Positions 47,128-57,318 are shown, numbered from the stretch's first letter. The stretch: 64,000 nt of DNA from Candidatus Phyllobacterium onerii (GCF_028331445.1 NZ_JAQMHX010000001.1:1-64000), one strand, 5' to 3'. Made by a program: numbers and translations. Notes: a model not told the origin generated them from the letters alone.

Positions 47128-48263
47128 TTGAAAGCCTTGCGCGGATCGAATGCGTCACGGGTCGCTTCACCGACGAAAATCAGCAGCGATAGCATCAGCG
47201 ATATGACGATGAAACCGGTGAGGCCGAGCCATGGCGCTTGAAGATTGTTCTTACCTTGCGCCAGCAACTCGCCAAGCGATGGCGATCCCGGCGGAAGGCC
47301 AAAACCGAGGAAATCAAGCGATGTCAGCGTGGTGATCGATCCATTGAGAATGAAGGGGAGGAACGTCAAGGTGGTCACCATCGCGTTGGGCAGCAGATGC
47401 CGGAACATAATCGTGCGGTCGCGCACACCGAGCGCGCGAGCTGCATTGACGTATTCAAAATTGCGGGCGCGCAGGAATTCGGCCCGCACGATGCCGACGA
47501 AGCTCACCCACGAGAACAACAGCATGATGCAAAGTAGAATCCAGAAGCCCGGCGGCAGGATCGAGGCCATGATCAGAAGCAGATAAAGAGTTGGAACAGA
47601 GGACCAGATTTCGATAAAGCGCTGGGCGATAAGGTCGAGCCAGCCGCCGAAATAGCCTTGCAAGGCGCCGGCGGTAACGCCAATGACCGCCGAAGCGGCA
47701 GTCAGGATGAGGCCAAACAACACCGAGATGCGGAAGCCATAAAGCGCACGGGCGAAAACATCGCGTGCCTGATCGTCGGTGCCAAGAATGTTCAAATTGC
47801 CAAAGGTGCAGTTCGGATCGTTGACCCCTTGCGGATAACGGGCGCAGCGCTCTTCGGGCGTAAATAGCCAAAAGGGTTTGGAGGGTGCCGTATCGGGCAA
47901 CTCATTGTTGACCGTGCGATAGGAATAGCGAACCGGCGGCCAAATCGCCCAGCCATTGGCATTGATTTCGTCCTGAATCACCGGATCACGATAGTCAGTA
48001 ACCGCATAGAAGCCGCCGAACTTTTCCTCAGGGTAATCGACCAGAACCGGAAAGAGGATTTCGCCCTTGTAGGAGACGAGGATTGGCCTGTCGTTGGCAA
48101 TGAACTCGGCGAACAGCGAGGCAATGAACAGGAACAGGAATATCCACAACGCCCACCAGCCGCGGCGGTTGGCCTTGAAATTCTGCCAGCGACGAGCGTT
48201 GAGCGGCGACAGGCGTGGACGCCGAACCGGGATGGCGGGGGCGCGTAAAACCTCGCTCGCCAT
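47124..48263 (-). CDS. yejE: ABC transporter permease YejE
   Basis: This 379-residue permease has an N-terminal anchor helix (about 35-55), a long periplasmic part specific to the Yej group (with VLVDYPEEKFGGFYAVTDYRDPVIQDEINANGW-like sequence) and a C-terminal BPD transport domain with the EAA-like motif EYVNAARALGVRDRTIMFRHLLPNA. It makes one half of the membrane channel. Its start shares a base with the end of yejB. Confidence 0.93.
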
Positions 48264-49366
48264 CAGACATCCCTCCGTTCAAAATCGATCCGCGGATCGA
48301 TCCACGTATAGAGAAGATCGGAGAGGAGACTGACGACGACGCCGACAAGTGCGAAGATATAGACGGTGGCAATCACTACCGGATAATCGCGGTTGATGAT
48401 CGATTCATAGCCCAGCAACCCCAGGCCATCGAGCGAGAAAATCGCCTCGATCAAAAGCTGGCCCGTAAAGAAAATCGAAATGAAGGCGCTCGGAAAGCCG
48501 GAAATCACGATCAGCATAGCGTTGCGGAAGACGTGTCCGTAGAGGATTTTGCGCTCGCTGAGCCCCTTGGCGCGCGCTGTGGTTACATACTGCTTGCGAA
48601 TCTCGTCGAGGAACGAATTCTTCGTGAGCAGTGTCGTCGTCGCGAAGGCGGAAAGCAGCATGGCGGTCAGCGGCAGCGCGAGATGCCATGCATAGTCGAC
48701 GATCTTGCCGAAAAACGAGAGCTGCGAGAAATTGTTCGAGGTCAGCCCGCGCAACGGAAACCAGTCGAAGAACGAGCCACCTGCGAAGAACACGATCAGC
48801 ATGATACCGAAGAGAAAGCCCGGGATCGCATAGCCAACGATGATGACACCGCTGGTCCAAATATCGAAGGTCGAGCCGTCCTTGATCGCCTTGCGTATGC
48901 CGAGTGGAATCGAGATCATATAGGAGAGGAGCGTCATCCACAGGCCAAGCGATATGGAGACAGGGAGCTTTTCCTTGATGAGATCAATGACACTGATATC
49001 GCGGAAATAGCTCTTGCCGAAATCGAAGCGCACATAATTCCACATGAGAAGACCGAAGCGCTCCAGCGGAGGCTTGTCGAGGCCGAATTGCTTTTCCAGA
49101 CTGGCGATGAATGCCGGGTCGAGGCCCTGTGCACCGCGATATTTTGAATTGCCCTCGCCAAGGCCAAGCTGATCCTGGCTCTGGCCGAAATCCGCACCGC
49201 CGCCGCCGATGCGGTCCATGGCATTGCCGCCCTGGCCGGTAAGTTGTCCGATAATGCGCTGTACCGGGCCGCCTGGGACAAATTGTACGATGACGAAGCA
49301 GACAAGCAAAACCCCGAACAGTGTCGGAACCATCAAAACGAGACGGCGAAGGATATAGGCTCCCAT
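48263..49366 (-). CDS. yejB: ABC transporter permease YejB
   Basis: The 367-residue permease has six hydrophobic segments and the EAA-like loop QYVTTARAKGLSERKILYGHVFRNAM. The N-terminus MGAYILRRLVLMVPTLFGVLLVCF is typical of OppB/YejB proteins. A glycine-rich insertion (RIGGGGADFGQSQDQLGLGEG) follows the first membrane segment. It pairs with YejE. A 30-bp spacer separates it from the upstream binding-protein gene. Confidence 0.94.
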   Translation of the reverse strand: MGAYILRRLVLMVPTLFGVLLVCFVIVQFVPGGPVQRIIGQLTGQGGNAMDRIGGGGADFGQSQDQLGLGEGNSKYRGAQGLDPAFIASLEKQFGLDKPPLERFGLLMWNYVRFDFGKSYFRDISVIDLIKEKLPVSISLGLWMTLLSYMISIPLGIRKAIKDGSTFDIWTSGVIIVGYAIPGFLFGIMLIVFFAGGSFFDWFPLRGLTSNNFSQLSFFGKIVDYAWHLALPLTAMLLSAFATTTLLTKNSFLDEIRKQYVTTARAKGLSERKILYGHVFRNAMLIVISGFPSAFISIFFTGQLLIEAIFSLDGLGLLGYESIINRDYPVVIATVYIFALVGVVVSLLSDLLYTWIDPRIDFERRDV

Positions 49367-49396
49367 CAGGAGCTCCCTCTCAACATCGCTAAAATA

Positions 49397-51268
49397 TCAA
49401 ATCTTGCCAATTGCCTTCGCCTTTGCTTCGTCGAGCCACCACAACGTCTCAACCGGAAAACCGTAATCGGGTTTCGGCTCCTTGAAGCCGAACATGTCCC
49501 AATAGGCGATCGGATGATTCGCTGCATACCAATTTGGAATCCAGTCGCGTCTTATACGCAAGAGTCGATCAAGAACACGCAAGATTGAAATCAATTCCGT
49601 ACGGGAGTGCGCCTCGCTGACTTTCGCGATAAGCGCATCGATAACCGGGTCGGCAGTGCCGGGAAAATTCCACGAGCCGGGTATGCTGGCGGCCTTCGAG
49701 CCGAACATGATCTCCAGAGATTCACGCGTTGGGGTAGCATCGAGCATATAGGCGATGCCCATCATGTCGAAATCAAAATCCTGCAGGCGCAGTTGATATT
49801 GCGAGGGATCGACAAGGCGCAAAAAGGCATTGATGCCTATTGCCTTGAGATTGTTGATGAAGGGCGAATAGACTCGCGTGAAAACCTCGGCCTGAATAAG
49901 CATTTCAACGTTGAGCGGTTTGCCTCCAGCATCGACCAACTGATTGCCCTCTCGCTTGAAGCCGGCCTGGCCCAGAAGCTCGGAAGCGCGGCGCAAGTTC
50001 TTGCGGTCGCGGCCTGAACCGTCGGACGGCGCTTGCAATAGCGCCTCGTTGAAGATGGCTTCGGGTAACTTGTCCCGAAACGGCTCCATGAGTGCCAGTT
50101 CTTCTGGCGAAGGCTTTCCCGTGGCACGAAAATCCGACTGTTCGAACAGCGATTGTGAACGGTCGTAGCGACCATAGAACAGGTTTTTCTGTGTCCATTC
50201 GAAATCGAAACACAAGGCGATGGCTTCGCGAACACGTGGGTCGCGGAAATGTTCGCGGCGCTGGTTCAAGGCCCAGGCCTGCATTTGCGGGCGTTTTTCA
50301 CCGGAAAAGTCCCGCTTGATAACGCGCTTTTGCTGGATTGCAGGAAAATCATATTCCGTCGCCCATGTCTTGGCGGTGGATTCCAGACGGAAGAAGATAT
50401 CGCCTTTCTTGAAGGCTTCGAACTCCGGCTGGCGGTCGCGGTAGAAATCGATGCGGATCCGGCTGAAATGGTTGAAACCGCGCATGACCGGCAGGTCTCG
50501 TCCCCAATAGTCCTCGACGCGCTCATATTCGATGCGCTGGCCGACCGAAACGCTGCCAACCCGGTAAGGTCCCGAGGCCAGGGGCGACTCGAGCGTCGAG
50601 GCATCGAAATCGCGCGTGTCGTACCAGGTTTTTGAGAGAATTGGCATGATACTGGCGATGTCGAGAATGGCGCGGTCGGAATGCTTGCCGCTAAAGCTGA
50701 TACGCAGGGTGTGATCGTCGACTGCGACGATCTCCTTCATCTCGGTCAGCAATAACAAAAGCGAAGGGTGCCCCTTCTTCTGTATCGTCTGATAGCTGAA
50801 AACCACATCATGCGCGGTGAGGGGCGAGCCATCGTGGAACCGGGCTTCGTGGCGTAGTTTGAAGGTGAATGTATTGCGGTCGCCGGAGACAGTCACTGTT
50901 TCCGCCACCAGCCCATATATGGAGTCTGGCTCGTCCAGTGCGGTTTCCATCAACGTATCAAAACATAGCTCCATGCGCGGCGGCGCATCGCCCTTGGGCG
51001 AGAAGCTGTTCAGCGTATTGAAGGTCTGCGTTGACTGGTTGAAAAACCAGCTCCATGGCGAGAAGGCGAAGGTGCCGCCTTTGGGGGCATCGGGACTGGC
51101 GTAGTCGAAATGTGTGAAATCCTTGGGATATTTCAGCTCGCCAAATGCTGAAAGCCCATGCAGAGGCACACCGGTCGCGACTTCCGACAGCGCAAGGCGC
51201 GGCGCCAATGCCGTCAGGATCGTCGCGCTTGATATTTTCAGAACATCGCGGCGGGTAGGTCGCGTCAT
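49397..51268 (-). CDS. Second peptide-binding protein of the Yej operon (Tat-type signal)
   Basis: The product is 623 residues from the ATG at 51268. The N-terminus has a twin-arginine-like signal (TRRDVLKISS) followed by a hydrophobic segment. The rest is a family-5 extracellular solute-binding protein of the YejA group (ELKYPKDFTHFDYASPDAPKGGTFAF). The start overlaps the stop of the first binding-protein gene by four bases (ATGA), so both are translated together. It is a diverged paralogue of the upstream protein and probably broadens the peptide range (inference). The difference in export signal (Tat-like here, Sec upstream) is unusual. Confidence 0.9.
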   Translation of the reverse strand: MTRPTRRDVLKISSATILTALAPRLALSEVATGVPLHGLSAFGELKYPKDFTHFDYASPDAPKGGTFAFSPWSWFFNQSTQTFNTLNSFSPKGDAPPRMELCFDTLMETALDEPDSIYGLVAETVTVSGDRNTFTFKLRHEARFHDGSPLTAHDVVFSYQTIQKKGHPSLLLLLTEMKEIVAVDDHTLRISFSGKHSDRAILDIASIMPILSKTWYDTRDFDASTLESPLASGPYRVGSVSVGQRIEYERVEDYWGRDLPVMRGFNHFSRIRIDFYRDRQPEFEAFKKGDIFFRLESTAKTWATEYDFPAIQQKRVIKRDFSGEKRPQMQAWALNQRREHFRDPRVREAIALCFDFEWTQKNLFYGRYDRSQSLFEQSDFRATGKPSPEELALMEPFRDKLPEAIFNEALLQAPSDGSGRDRKNLRRASELLGQAGFKREGNQLVDAGGKPLNVEMLIQAEVFTRVYSPFINNLKAIGINAFLRLVDPSQYQLRLQDFDFDMMGIAYMLDATPTRESLEIMFGSKAASIPGSWNFPGTADPVIDALIAKVSEAHSRTELISILRVLDRLLRIRRDWIPNWYAANHPIAYWDMFGFKEPKPDYGFPVETLWWLDEAKAKAIGKI

Positions 51269-53145
51269 TCGGCGCGCGCCTTCAGAGCCTGTTCCTTGGC
51301 AGTATCGATCCACCAGGAGAATGGGTCGATTCCCGTGTATTCGGGTTGCTTCTCCGGAATGCCGAACTTGTTCCAGTACGCAATTTTGATTCTGTCATCA
51401 TACCATTGCGGAACCACGTAATAATTCCAGAGCAACACCCGGTCGAGCGCATGCGTCGCTGCAACAAGCTCATCACGATCCTTTGCGAAAATCACCCGAT
51501 CGACCAGCTTGTCGACAGCCGGGTTCTTGATACCCATGTAATTACGGCTTCCCGGCGTGTCTGCTGCGGCCGAACTCCAGAAGTCGCGTTGCTCGTTGCC
51601 TGGCGACAGACTTTGGGCCATGACGACGTTTGGTGTGGTGATATCAAAATCGAAGTCGTTGAGCCGGGACGTGTATTGTGCGCTATCCACGACGCGAATC
51701 TGTGCGTCGATACCGAGCTTGCGCAGATTTGCCATGAACGGCCCGATAAAGCGCTCAGCTGATGGATCATCTGCCAGAAACTCGATGGTCAATGGCTGTC
51801 CCGTTTGGGTATTGACGAGCTTTCCATTCTTTTGGTCGTAACCGGCCGCTTTCAGAAGCTGAACGGCATGGCGCAGATTATCCCGCTGCGATTGCGGCGT
51901 GTCGTAGACCGGGAGCTTGAATTCCTTGGTGAAGACTCCTTCGGGCACTTGCCGCTTTACAGTCTCCAGGATTTCGAGCTCCTTGCCGCTCGGCAATCCG
52001 TTGGAAGCGAGCTCGGACCCGGCAAAATAGCTGTTAATGCGCTTGTACTGGCCAAAGAACAGGTTCTTGCTCATGCTTTCAAAATCGTAGGCCCAGTTCA
52101 AGGCCTCGCGTACTCTCGGGTCCTTGAACTTGTCGCGCCTCGTATTGATCAGGAATCCCTGCATGCGGCCCGATGAGCGGAGCGGAAACATCGCCTTGAT
52201 AACGTCGCCACGCGCAACAGCCGGAAAATCATAACCGCGCATCCAGCGGCCAATGCTCGCTTCGCCTCGATAATCCTCAAAGCCGCCCTTCTTGAAGGCC
52301 TCCCAGGAGGCATTCTGGTCGCGAAAATATTCATAGCGGATATGGTCGAAATTATTGCGACCGACATTGACCGGGAGGTCTTTGCCCCAATAGTTTTCGA
52401 CACGAGCCCAGACAATCGTTTTACCCGGAACGACGCTCTCGATCTTGTAGGCCGAGGATCCAAGCGGGATCTCCATTGTCGGCTTGGTAATATCGCGCTT
52501 CTTGCCGGAGGCGTCTGTCCCTTCCCACCAATGTTTGGGCAAGACGACAAGATCGCCCATGATATTCGGCAGTTCCCTGTTGCCGCCGCTGGTAAAAGTG
52601 AAGGTTACCTCGCCGTCGCCGGTTTTTTCGGCCTTTTCAACGTCGTGGTAATACTTGTTGTAAAGCGGGCTCTGCGCCTTCAAGACGTTGAAGGACCAGA
52701 TCACGTCGTCGACTGTAATGGGCTCGCCATCGTGCCATTTCGCGGCGGGATTGAGCTTGAACTTGACCCAGGAAAAGTCGTCGGGATAAGCGAGGGATTG
52801 AGCGATCAGTGGGTAGTTTGTTCCGACCTGATCAAGGGATTGGCTCATCAGTGTATCGTAGAGTTGGCCGCCTCCCAATGCACCCAATCCTGAAGCGGGC
52901 GTACCCTGGACGACGTAAGGATTGAGGCTGTCGAAACTACCCTCGCTGGTCTGGTTGAGTGTTCCGCCCTTGGGTGCATCCGGATTGACATAATCATAGT
53001 GCTTGAAATCGGCGCCGTATTTCAGCTCGCCCAGAAGACTTGTCCCTGTCCGCCATTCCGGCTCTGCGGCTTGAGCTATCTGAACGGTGCCAGCGGTAGC
53101 GATGGCAAGGAGAGCGAGGCTGGCAACGAAGGGGCGAAATCGCAA
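51265..53145 (-). CDS. yejA: First peptide-binding protein of the Yej operon (YejA-like)
   Basis: The 626-residue protein has a Sec signal peptide (about 1-26, ending AQA) and the family-5 binding fold with ELKYGADFKHYDYVNPDAPKGG, WHDGEPITVDDVIWSFNV, NTRRDKFKDPRVREALNWAYDFE and YWNKFGIPEKQPEY. It captures oligopeptides in the periplasm and delivers them to YejBE. In other bacteria the Yej system takes up microcin C-type peptides (family knowledge). It opens the operon. The second binding-protein gene overlaps its end. Confidence 0.93.
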   Translation of the reverse strand: MRFRPFVASLALLAIATAGTVQIAQAAEPEWRTGTSLLGELKYGADFKHYDYVNPDAPKGGTLNQTSEGSFDSLNPYVVQGTPASGLGALGGGQLYDTLMSQSLDQVGTNYPLIAQSLAYPDDFSWVKFKLNPAAKWHDGEPITVDDVIWSFNVLKAQSPLYNKYYHDVEKAEKTGDGEVTFTFTSGGNRELPNIMGDLVVLPKHWWEGTDASGKKRDITKPTMEIPLGSSAYKIESVVPGKTIVWARVENYWGKDLPVNVGRNNFDHIRYEYFRDQNASWEAFKKGGFEDYRGEASIGRWMRGYDFPAVARGDVIKAMFPLRSSGRMQGFLINTRRDKFKDPRVREALNWAYDFESMSKNLFFGQYKRINSYFAGSELASNGLPSGKELEILETVKRQVPEGVFTKEFKLPVYDTPQSQRDNLRHAVQLLKAAGYDQKNGKLVNTQTGQPLTIEFLADDPSAERFIGPFMANLRKLGIDAQIRVVDSAQYTSRLNDFDFDITTPNVVMAQSLSPGNEQRDFWSSAAADTPGSRNYMGIKNPAVDKLVDRVIFAKDRDELVAATHALDRVLLWNYYVVPQWYDDRIKIAYWNKFGIPEKQPEYTGIDPFSWWIDTAKEQALKARAE

Positions 53146-53231
53146 ATCAAATCTCCACAGGTTCTCTTTGCCGGTAGTCTAAGAGAAAATGCGGCAGAGA
53201 ACAGGCCTTCACCGAAAAAACCCAACCAGAA

Positions 53232-53264
53232 CGCAAAAGCCGGGCGCTGGGCCCGGCTTTTGCG
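53232..53264. terminator. Strong hairpin downstream of the cytochrome c gene
   Basis: CGCAAAAGCCGGGC (53232-53245) and GCCCGGCTTTTGCG (53251-53264) form a perfect 14-bp stem with a 5-nt loop. It lies 15 bp after the end of the minus-strand cytochrome gene and upstream of yejA, and separates the two transcripts. The T-tract is within the stem. Confidence 0.75.
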
Positions 53265-53279
53265 AAATGGCTATCGAAC

Positions 53280-53987
53280 TCAGTTGGCGGGTGCTGGCTG
53301 AGCCGGAGCAGCAGGTGCAGCCCCATCGGCTGGCTTCTCACCTGCTGGCGCAGCGGGAGCGGCACCCTCAGCCGGCTTCGCCGCCGCATCTGCGGGCTTT
53401 GCCGCATCGCCTGCTGGCGCCGCAGCTGCATCGGCAGTCGGCAGCGGCTTAGGACTATCGGACAGCGTGCGCAGATAAGCGATCAGATCGGCGCGTTCAT
53501 TGTCCTTCTTGTCGCCGGCGAAGCCCATGGCTGTGCCCTTGATGTAGCCCTTCGGAGAAGTCAGGAAGTGGTTGAGGTGGTCATAGGTCCACTTCTCCTG
53601 GCCGCCCTTGGAGAAATCCTTGATGGCGCCCGAATAGCCGAAGCCCGGATGGGTTGCGATCGGACGGTCGACAATATCCCAGAGATTGGGACCAACCTTG
53701 TTCGGGCCATCCTTCTCACCGGTGTGGCAAGCCTGGCAGCGCTTGAAGACCGCTTCGCCGCGTGTCGCATCGGCAGAAGCGAGAAGCGTTGCAATCGGCA
53801 CAGCTGCCGCAGGGGCGGCTTCACCGCCTGCGCCGCCAGCTTCGGGCTCAGCGGCCTGGATGATATAACCGGGCTTTTCAGGTGCGTGAGAATCGAAAAA
53901 AGCATCGGACAGGATGCCTGCCGACATGACAACGAAAACGGTTGCCAGAAACGCCATGGCATATTTGTTGAATGCGCTCGATTCCAT
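53280..53987 (-). CDS. Membrane-anchored cytochrome c (CycM-like)
   Basis: The 235-residue protein has an N-terminal membrane anchor (about 9-31), an Ala/Glu-rich linker and a class I cytochrome c domain with CQACH (84-88) and a Met ligand at about 154 (GTAMGFAG). It carries electrons to terminal oxidase. The C-terminal 55 residues form an Ala-Pro-Lys-rich tail with imperfect repeats ([20 protein letters not shown]) that is longer than in most relatives. The cytochrome / kdsB / pheA order is conserved in rhizobia. It is divergent from kdsB across 256 bp. Confidence 0.92.
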   Translation of the reverse strand: MESSAFNKYAMAFLATVFVVMSAGILSDAFFDSHAPEKPGYIIQAAEPEAGGAGGEAAPAAAVPIATLLASADATRGEAVFKRCQACHTGEKDGPNKVGPNLWDIVDRPIATHPGFGYSGAIKDFSKGGQEKWTYDHLNHFLTSPKGYIKGTAMGFAGDKKDNERADLIAYLRTLSDSPKPLPTADAAAAPAGDAAKPADAAAKPAEGAAPAAPAGEKPADGAAPAAPAQPAPAN

Positions 53988-54243
53988 CGTCGATCATTGC
54001 TCCACTTGTGTCCTGTTCAAGTACACTGAATACAAAGTCGATAGCGGCGCTTGCTGTGCAGTGCCGGAGCTTTGTGTTCAGCACACTTGCTTAGGTTCTC
54101 AATATCTGGTCAATGCAGATCGCTGCATTTTTCGACAAGAGTCCCCTCGTGATCGCGCGGAAACTAGGTCTTTTACTCAAGACTTGCAACACATATAAGG
54201 GCGGTTCTGCCTGAGACTTTTTGACACCGTAGGCGTGTTTGCG

Positions 54244-54978
54244 ATGATGAAAATACTGACACTTATCCCGGCGAGAATGGCTTCGACCCGGCTCCCGGAC
54301 AAGCCACTGGCTGATATCGCCGGCAAGCCGATGATCGTGCATGTGGCGGAACGAGCGCGGGCTGCGGGACTTGGCCGCACCGTGGTCGCAACGGATAATC
54401 TCGACGTCAAAGCGGCGGTCGAAGCGCACGGGCTTGAGGCGGTGATGACGCGCAATGATCACGAATCCGGTTCCGACCGCATTTATGAAGCATTGCTGGC
54501 CCTTGATCCCGACGGCAATGTCGACGCGGTGGTCAATGTTCAGGGTGACCTGCCGACCATCGAGACGGAAATCATAAAGCGTGCACTGCTACCGCTGCAG
54601 AACGGACCCGCCGACATAGGCACGCTCGGTGTCGAAATAAGGCGCGAGGATGAGAAGACCAATCCCAACGTAGTGAAGATCATTGGCTCGCCCACGGGGA
54701 AAGACCAACTGCGCGCGCTGTATTTTACCCGCGCGACCGCGCCTTGGGGCGAGGGGCCGCTCTACCACCATATCGGGCTTTACGCCTATCGCCGCGCCGC
54801 TCTCGAACGTTTTGTAGGCCTCGGACCTTCGCCTCTGGAACGCCGCGAGCGGCTTGAACAGTTGCGCGCGCTAGAGGCTGGCATGCGGATCGATGTGGAA
54901 ATCGTCGATTCGGTGCCGCTGGGCGTCGATACGGCCGAAGACCTCGAACGCGCACGAGACATTCTCACTTCTATATAA
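54244..54978 (+). CDS. kdsB: 3-deoxy-manno-octulosonate cytidylyltransferase
   Basis: The 244-residue protein starts [22 protein letters not shown], the nucleotide-binding P-loop-like segment of CMP-KDO synthetase, and contains [11 protein letters not shown] and [37 protein letters not shown]. It activates KDO for lipopolysaccharide inner core synthesis. The start is taken at the ATG at 54244; the frame could begin at a GTG three codons earlier. It is 11 bp upstream of pheA. Confidence 0.96.
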   Translation: MMKILTLIPARMASTRLPDKPLADIAGKPMIVHVAERARAAGLGRTVVATDNLDVKAAVEAHGLEAVMTRNDHESGSDRIYEALLALDPDGNVDAVVNVQGDLPTIETEIIKRALLPLQNGPADIGTLGVEIRREDEKTNPNVVKIIGSPTGKDQLRALYFTRATAPWGEGPLYHHIGLYAYRRAALERFVGLGPSPLERRERLEQLRALEAGMRIDVEIVDSVPLGVDTAEDLERARDILTSI

Positions 54979-54989
54979 GGCAGTCTATC

Positions 54990-55853
54990 ATGGCAAAGAC
55001 CAACCGCATCTCTTTCCAGGGTGAACCTGGCGCGAACTCCGATACGGCGTGTCGCGACATGTTCCCGGATATGGAGCCGATGCCGTGCCCGACATTCGAG
55101 GATGCGTTCAACGCGGTTGAAAGCGGTGCGGCAGATCTCGCAATGATCCCTATCGAGAATACGATCGCCGGTCGCGTCGCAGACATCCACCATCTGCTGC
55201 CGGAATCTCGCCTGCACATTGTCGGCGAATACTTCCTGCCGATCCATTTTCAGCTGATGGTGTTACCGGGAACGAAACGTAACGAGATCACCTCGGTCCA
55301 CAGCCATATTCATGCACTCGGCCAATGCCGCAAGTATATTCGTCAGAACGGCTGGAAGCCGGTGATTGCCGGTGATACGGCGGGAGCGGCGCGCCTCGTT
55401 GCGGAGGTCAAGGACAAGACGATGGCTGCACTGGCGCCGCGGCTTGCATCCAGTTTATACGGCCTCGATATCCTCGAAGAGGACGTGGAGGACACTGAAA
55501 ACAATGTGACGCGCTTCGTGGTTTTGACCAAGACCAAGAAGTGGGCGCCGCGTAGGTCCGACGAACTCATGATGACCACCTTCGTCTTCCGCGTTCGAAA
55601 TGTTCCTGCCGCGCTTTACAAGGCGATGGGCGGTTTTGCCACCAACATGGTCAACATGACGAAGCTCGAAAGCTATCAGATCGATGGCAAGTTCACTGCA
55701 ACGCAGTTTTATGCCGACATCGAGGGCCATCCAGACGACAAGAACGTGGCGCATGCGCTGGACGAGCTGGAATTCTTCTCCAAGGAAGTGCGGATCCTCG
55801 GTGTCTATCCCGCCGATACGACTTTCCGCAGTGCGCAGAGCAAAGAAGAATAG
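54990..55853 (+). CDS. pheA: Prephenate dehydratase
   Basis: This 287-residue monofunctional enzyme has an N-terminal catalytic domain (ISFQGEPGANSDTAC, the VESGAADLAMIPIENTIAG region and NVTRFVVLT) and a C-terminal ACT regulatory domain (TFVFRVRNVPAALYKAMGGFATNMVNMTKLESYQ). It converts prephenate to phenylpyruvate for phenylalanine synthesis and is inhibited through the ACT domain. Chorismate mutase is not fused. The gene follows kdsB by 11 bp and converges on nudC. Confidence 0.96.
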   Translation: MAKTNRISFQGEPGANSDTACRDMFPDMEPMPCPTFEDAFNAVESGAADLAMIPIENTIAGRVADIHHLLPESRLHIVGEYFLPIHFQLMVLPGTKRNEITSVHSHIHALGQCRKYIRQNGWKPVIAGDTAGAARLVAEVKDKTMAALAPRLASSLYGLDILEEDVEDTENNVTRFVVLTKTKKWAPRRSDELMMTTFVFRVRNVPAALYKAMGGFATNMVNMTKLESYQIDGKFTATQFYADIEGHPDDKNVAHALDELEFFSKEVRILGVYPADTTFRSAQSKEE

Positions 55854-55856
55854 AAC

Positions 55857-56798
55857 CTAGACTCCGCTCTGGACCCAACTGCGAATGAGGTGCGCAGCGA
55901 TGGCGCCTGGCGGCGGGGTCATCAGCCCGTCAGGATGGCTGCGATCGAGCATCGCGACAACTTCCTCGCGAGAGAACCAGCGCCCGTCTTCAAGTTCGGC
56001 TTTGTCGAGCGTGAATTGGTCGGAGAGTGCCTCCGCATGGCAGCCTATCATCAGTGAATAGGGGAAGGGCCAGGGTTGGCTGGCATGGTAGAGCACGCGG
56101 CCGACCGGCAGGTTCGTTTCCTCGAACGTCTCGCGACGCACGGCATTTTCGATCGTTTCACCTGGTTCGATGAATCCCGCGAGGCAGGAATACATGCCCG
56201 GGCCGAAGTGCGCACCGCGTGCCAGAAGACACTTGTCTTCGTATACTACCATCATGATCGCAACCGGATCGGTGCGCGGAAAATGCTGTGCCTCGCAATT
56301 GGGACAGGTGCGCCGGTAGCCTCCATCGCGCATCACGGTTTCGGTGCCGCACCGGCCGCAGAACTTGTGATTCTCGTGCCATGTCAGCAACGAAACAGCC
56401 TGCGCCATCGCGCCAAGCTGGTCTGGCGGGACGAGGCCTTGCGTATAGACGGAACGGTAGTCGAAAGCCTTGATCGAATCCGGCAAGGCTGCAAAATCGA
56501 AGCCGCTGATGGAGGCAAGGACCGGAATATCGTCCTGCATGCCGAGATAGATGGTCTTGTCCGTTGCCGGTAACAGTGCTGTTGCGTCTTGCAGACTGAA
56601 TAGCGCACTGCCCGTGTCGCCACCCATAACCAGCACCTGGCCCTGACCAGTGAGTAGGATGCGAGCTTTGGCATTGGCAAGCGCCGCGGCCACCACATCG
56701 TCGTTGCGCTTTTCTGAATGGCGGTTGATTCTGTTTCCGGCAAAGCCGACGAAATGGCTTGGCTCCATATCCGGAGCATCGAAGAGGCTAAAAGGCAT
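55857..56798 (-). CDS. nudC: NAD(+) diphosphatase NudC
   Basis: The product is 313 residues from the ATG at 56798. It has an N-terminal NUDIX-like domain, a zinc ribbon (CGRCGTETV, then CPNC) and the Nudix box GFIEPGETIENAVRRETFEET, with the downstream SQPWPFPYSLMIG motif of NudC that reads the NAD base. It hydrolyses NAD(H) and removes NAD caps from RNA. A frame 13 codons longer exists without better evidence. It lies downstream of the HIT gene by 52 bp. Confidence 0.94.
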   Translation of the reverse strand: MPFSLFDAPDMEPSHFVGFAGNRINRHSEKRNDDVVAAALANAKARILLTGQGQVLVMGGDTGSALFSLQDATALLPATDKTIYLGMQDDIPVLASISGFDFAALPDSIKAFDYRSVYTQGLVPPDQLGAMAQAVSLLTWHENHKFCGRCGTETVMRDGGYRRTCPNCEAQHFPRTDPVAIMMVVYEDKCLLARGAHFGPGMYSCLAGFIEPGETIENAVRRETFEETNLPVGRVLYHASQPWPFPYSLMIGCHAEALSDQFTLDKAELEDGRWFSREEVVAMLDRSHPDGLMTPPPGAIAAHLIRSWVQSGV

Positions 56799-56850
56799 GG
56801 GATGGAACTCCAGAGAGCCTCCGGCGTGGGAAGCCAAGTATATTGAGTAA

Positions 56851-57252
56851 CTAGATAGCCTTCAGTATGGCGTTCGCAAAGGCCTTTGCTTCTTTTTCCT
56901 CATAAGGATCGCGCTTCCCAAAGCCCCAGACTGGTCCGGGCCAGGCGGGATCGCCGCTGTTGCGCGCGATGACATGCAGATGCAGCTGGCGGACAATATT
57001 CCCGATGGCGGCTGTGTTAATTTTTTCGCAGTTGACCACGGTTTTCAGTGCCTGCGCGGCGATTCCCGCCTCGAAGGTGAGCATCGTCTGATCGAGCGGG
57101 GTCATTTCATGGATCTCGCAGATGTTCGGGCGCTGTGGAACCAGGATCAGCCATGGCCAGCGGCGGTCATTCATCAGGCGCAGGTCGCAGAGACCCAGTC
57201 TCGCAATGGAAAACGTGTCAGCTGCAAGCTTGCGATCGAGTTCGAACATCAT
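56851..57252 (-). CDS. HIT domain protein with an altered histidine triad
   Basis: The 133-residue protein begins MMFELDRKLAADT and has the HIT fold with LGLCDLRLMNDRRWPWLILVPQ and the motif RQLHLHVIARNSGDPAWPGPVWGFG. The canonical triad HxHxH is reduced to H-L-H-V-I, so the third histidine is absent; this is usual for this rhizobial subgroup as I recall it. It may bind or hydrolyse nucleotides, but activity is uncertain. The start at 57252 is chosen because the longer frame runs into the SRP RNA gene on the other strand. Confidence 0.88.
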   Translation of the reverse strand: MMFELDRKLAADTFSIARLGLCDLRLMNDRRWPWLILVPQRPNICEIHEMTPLDQTMLTFEAGIAAQALKTVVNCEKINTAAIGNIVRQLHLHVIARNSGDPAWPGPVWGFGKRDPYEEKEAKAFANAILKAI

Positions 57253-57318
57253 GATTTGCGACAAATAGCAGTTTTTTCGGCTGTACGCTTGCTTTTTGCG
57301 CGTGAATTGCCGATATGA

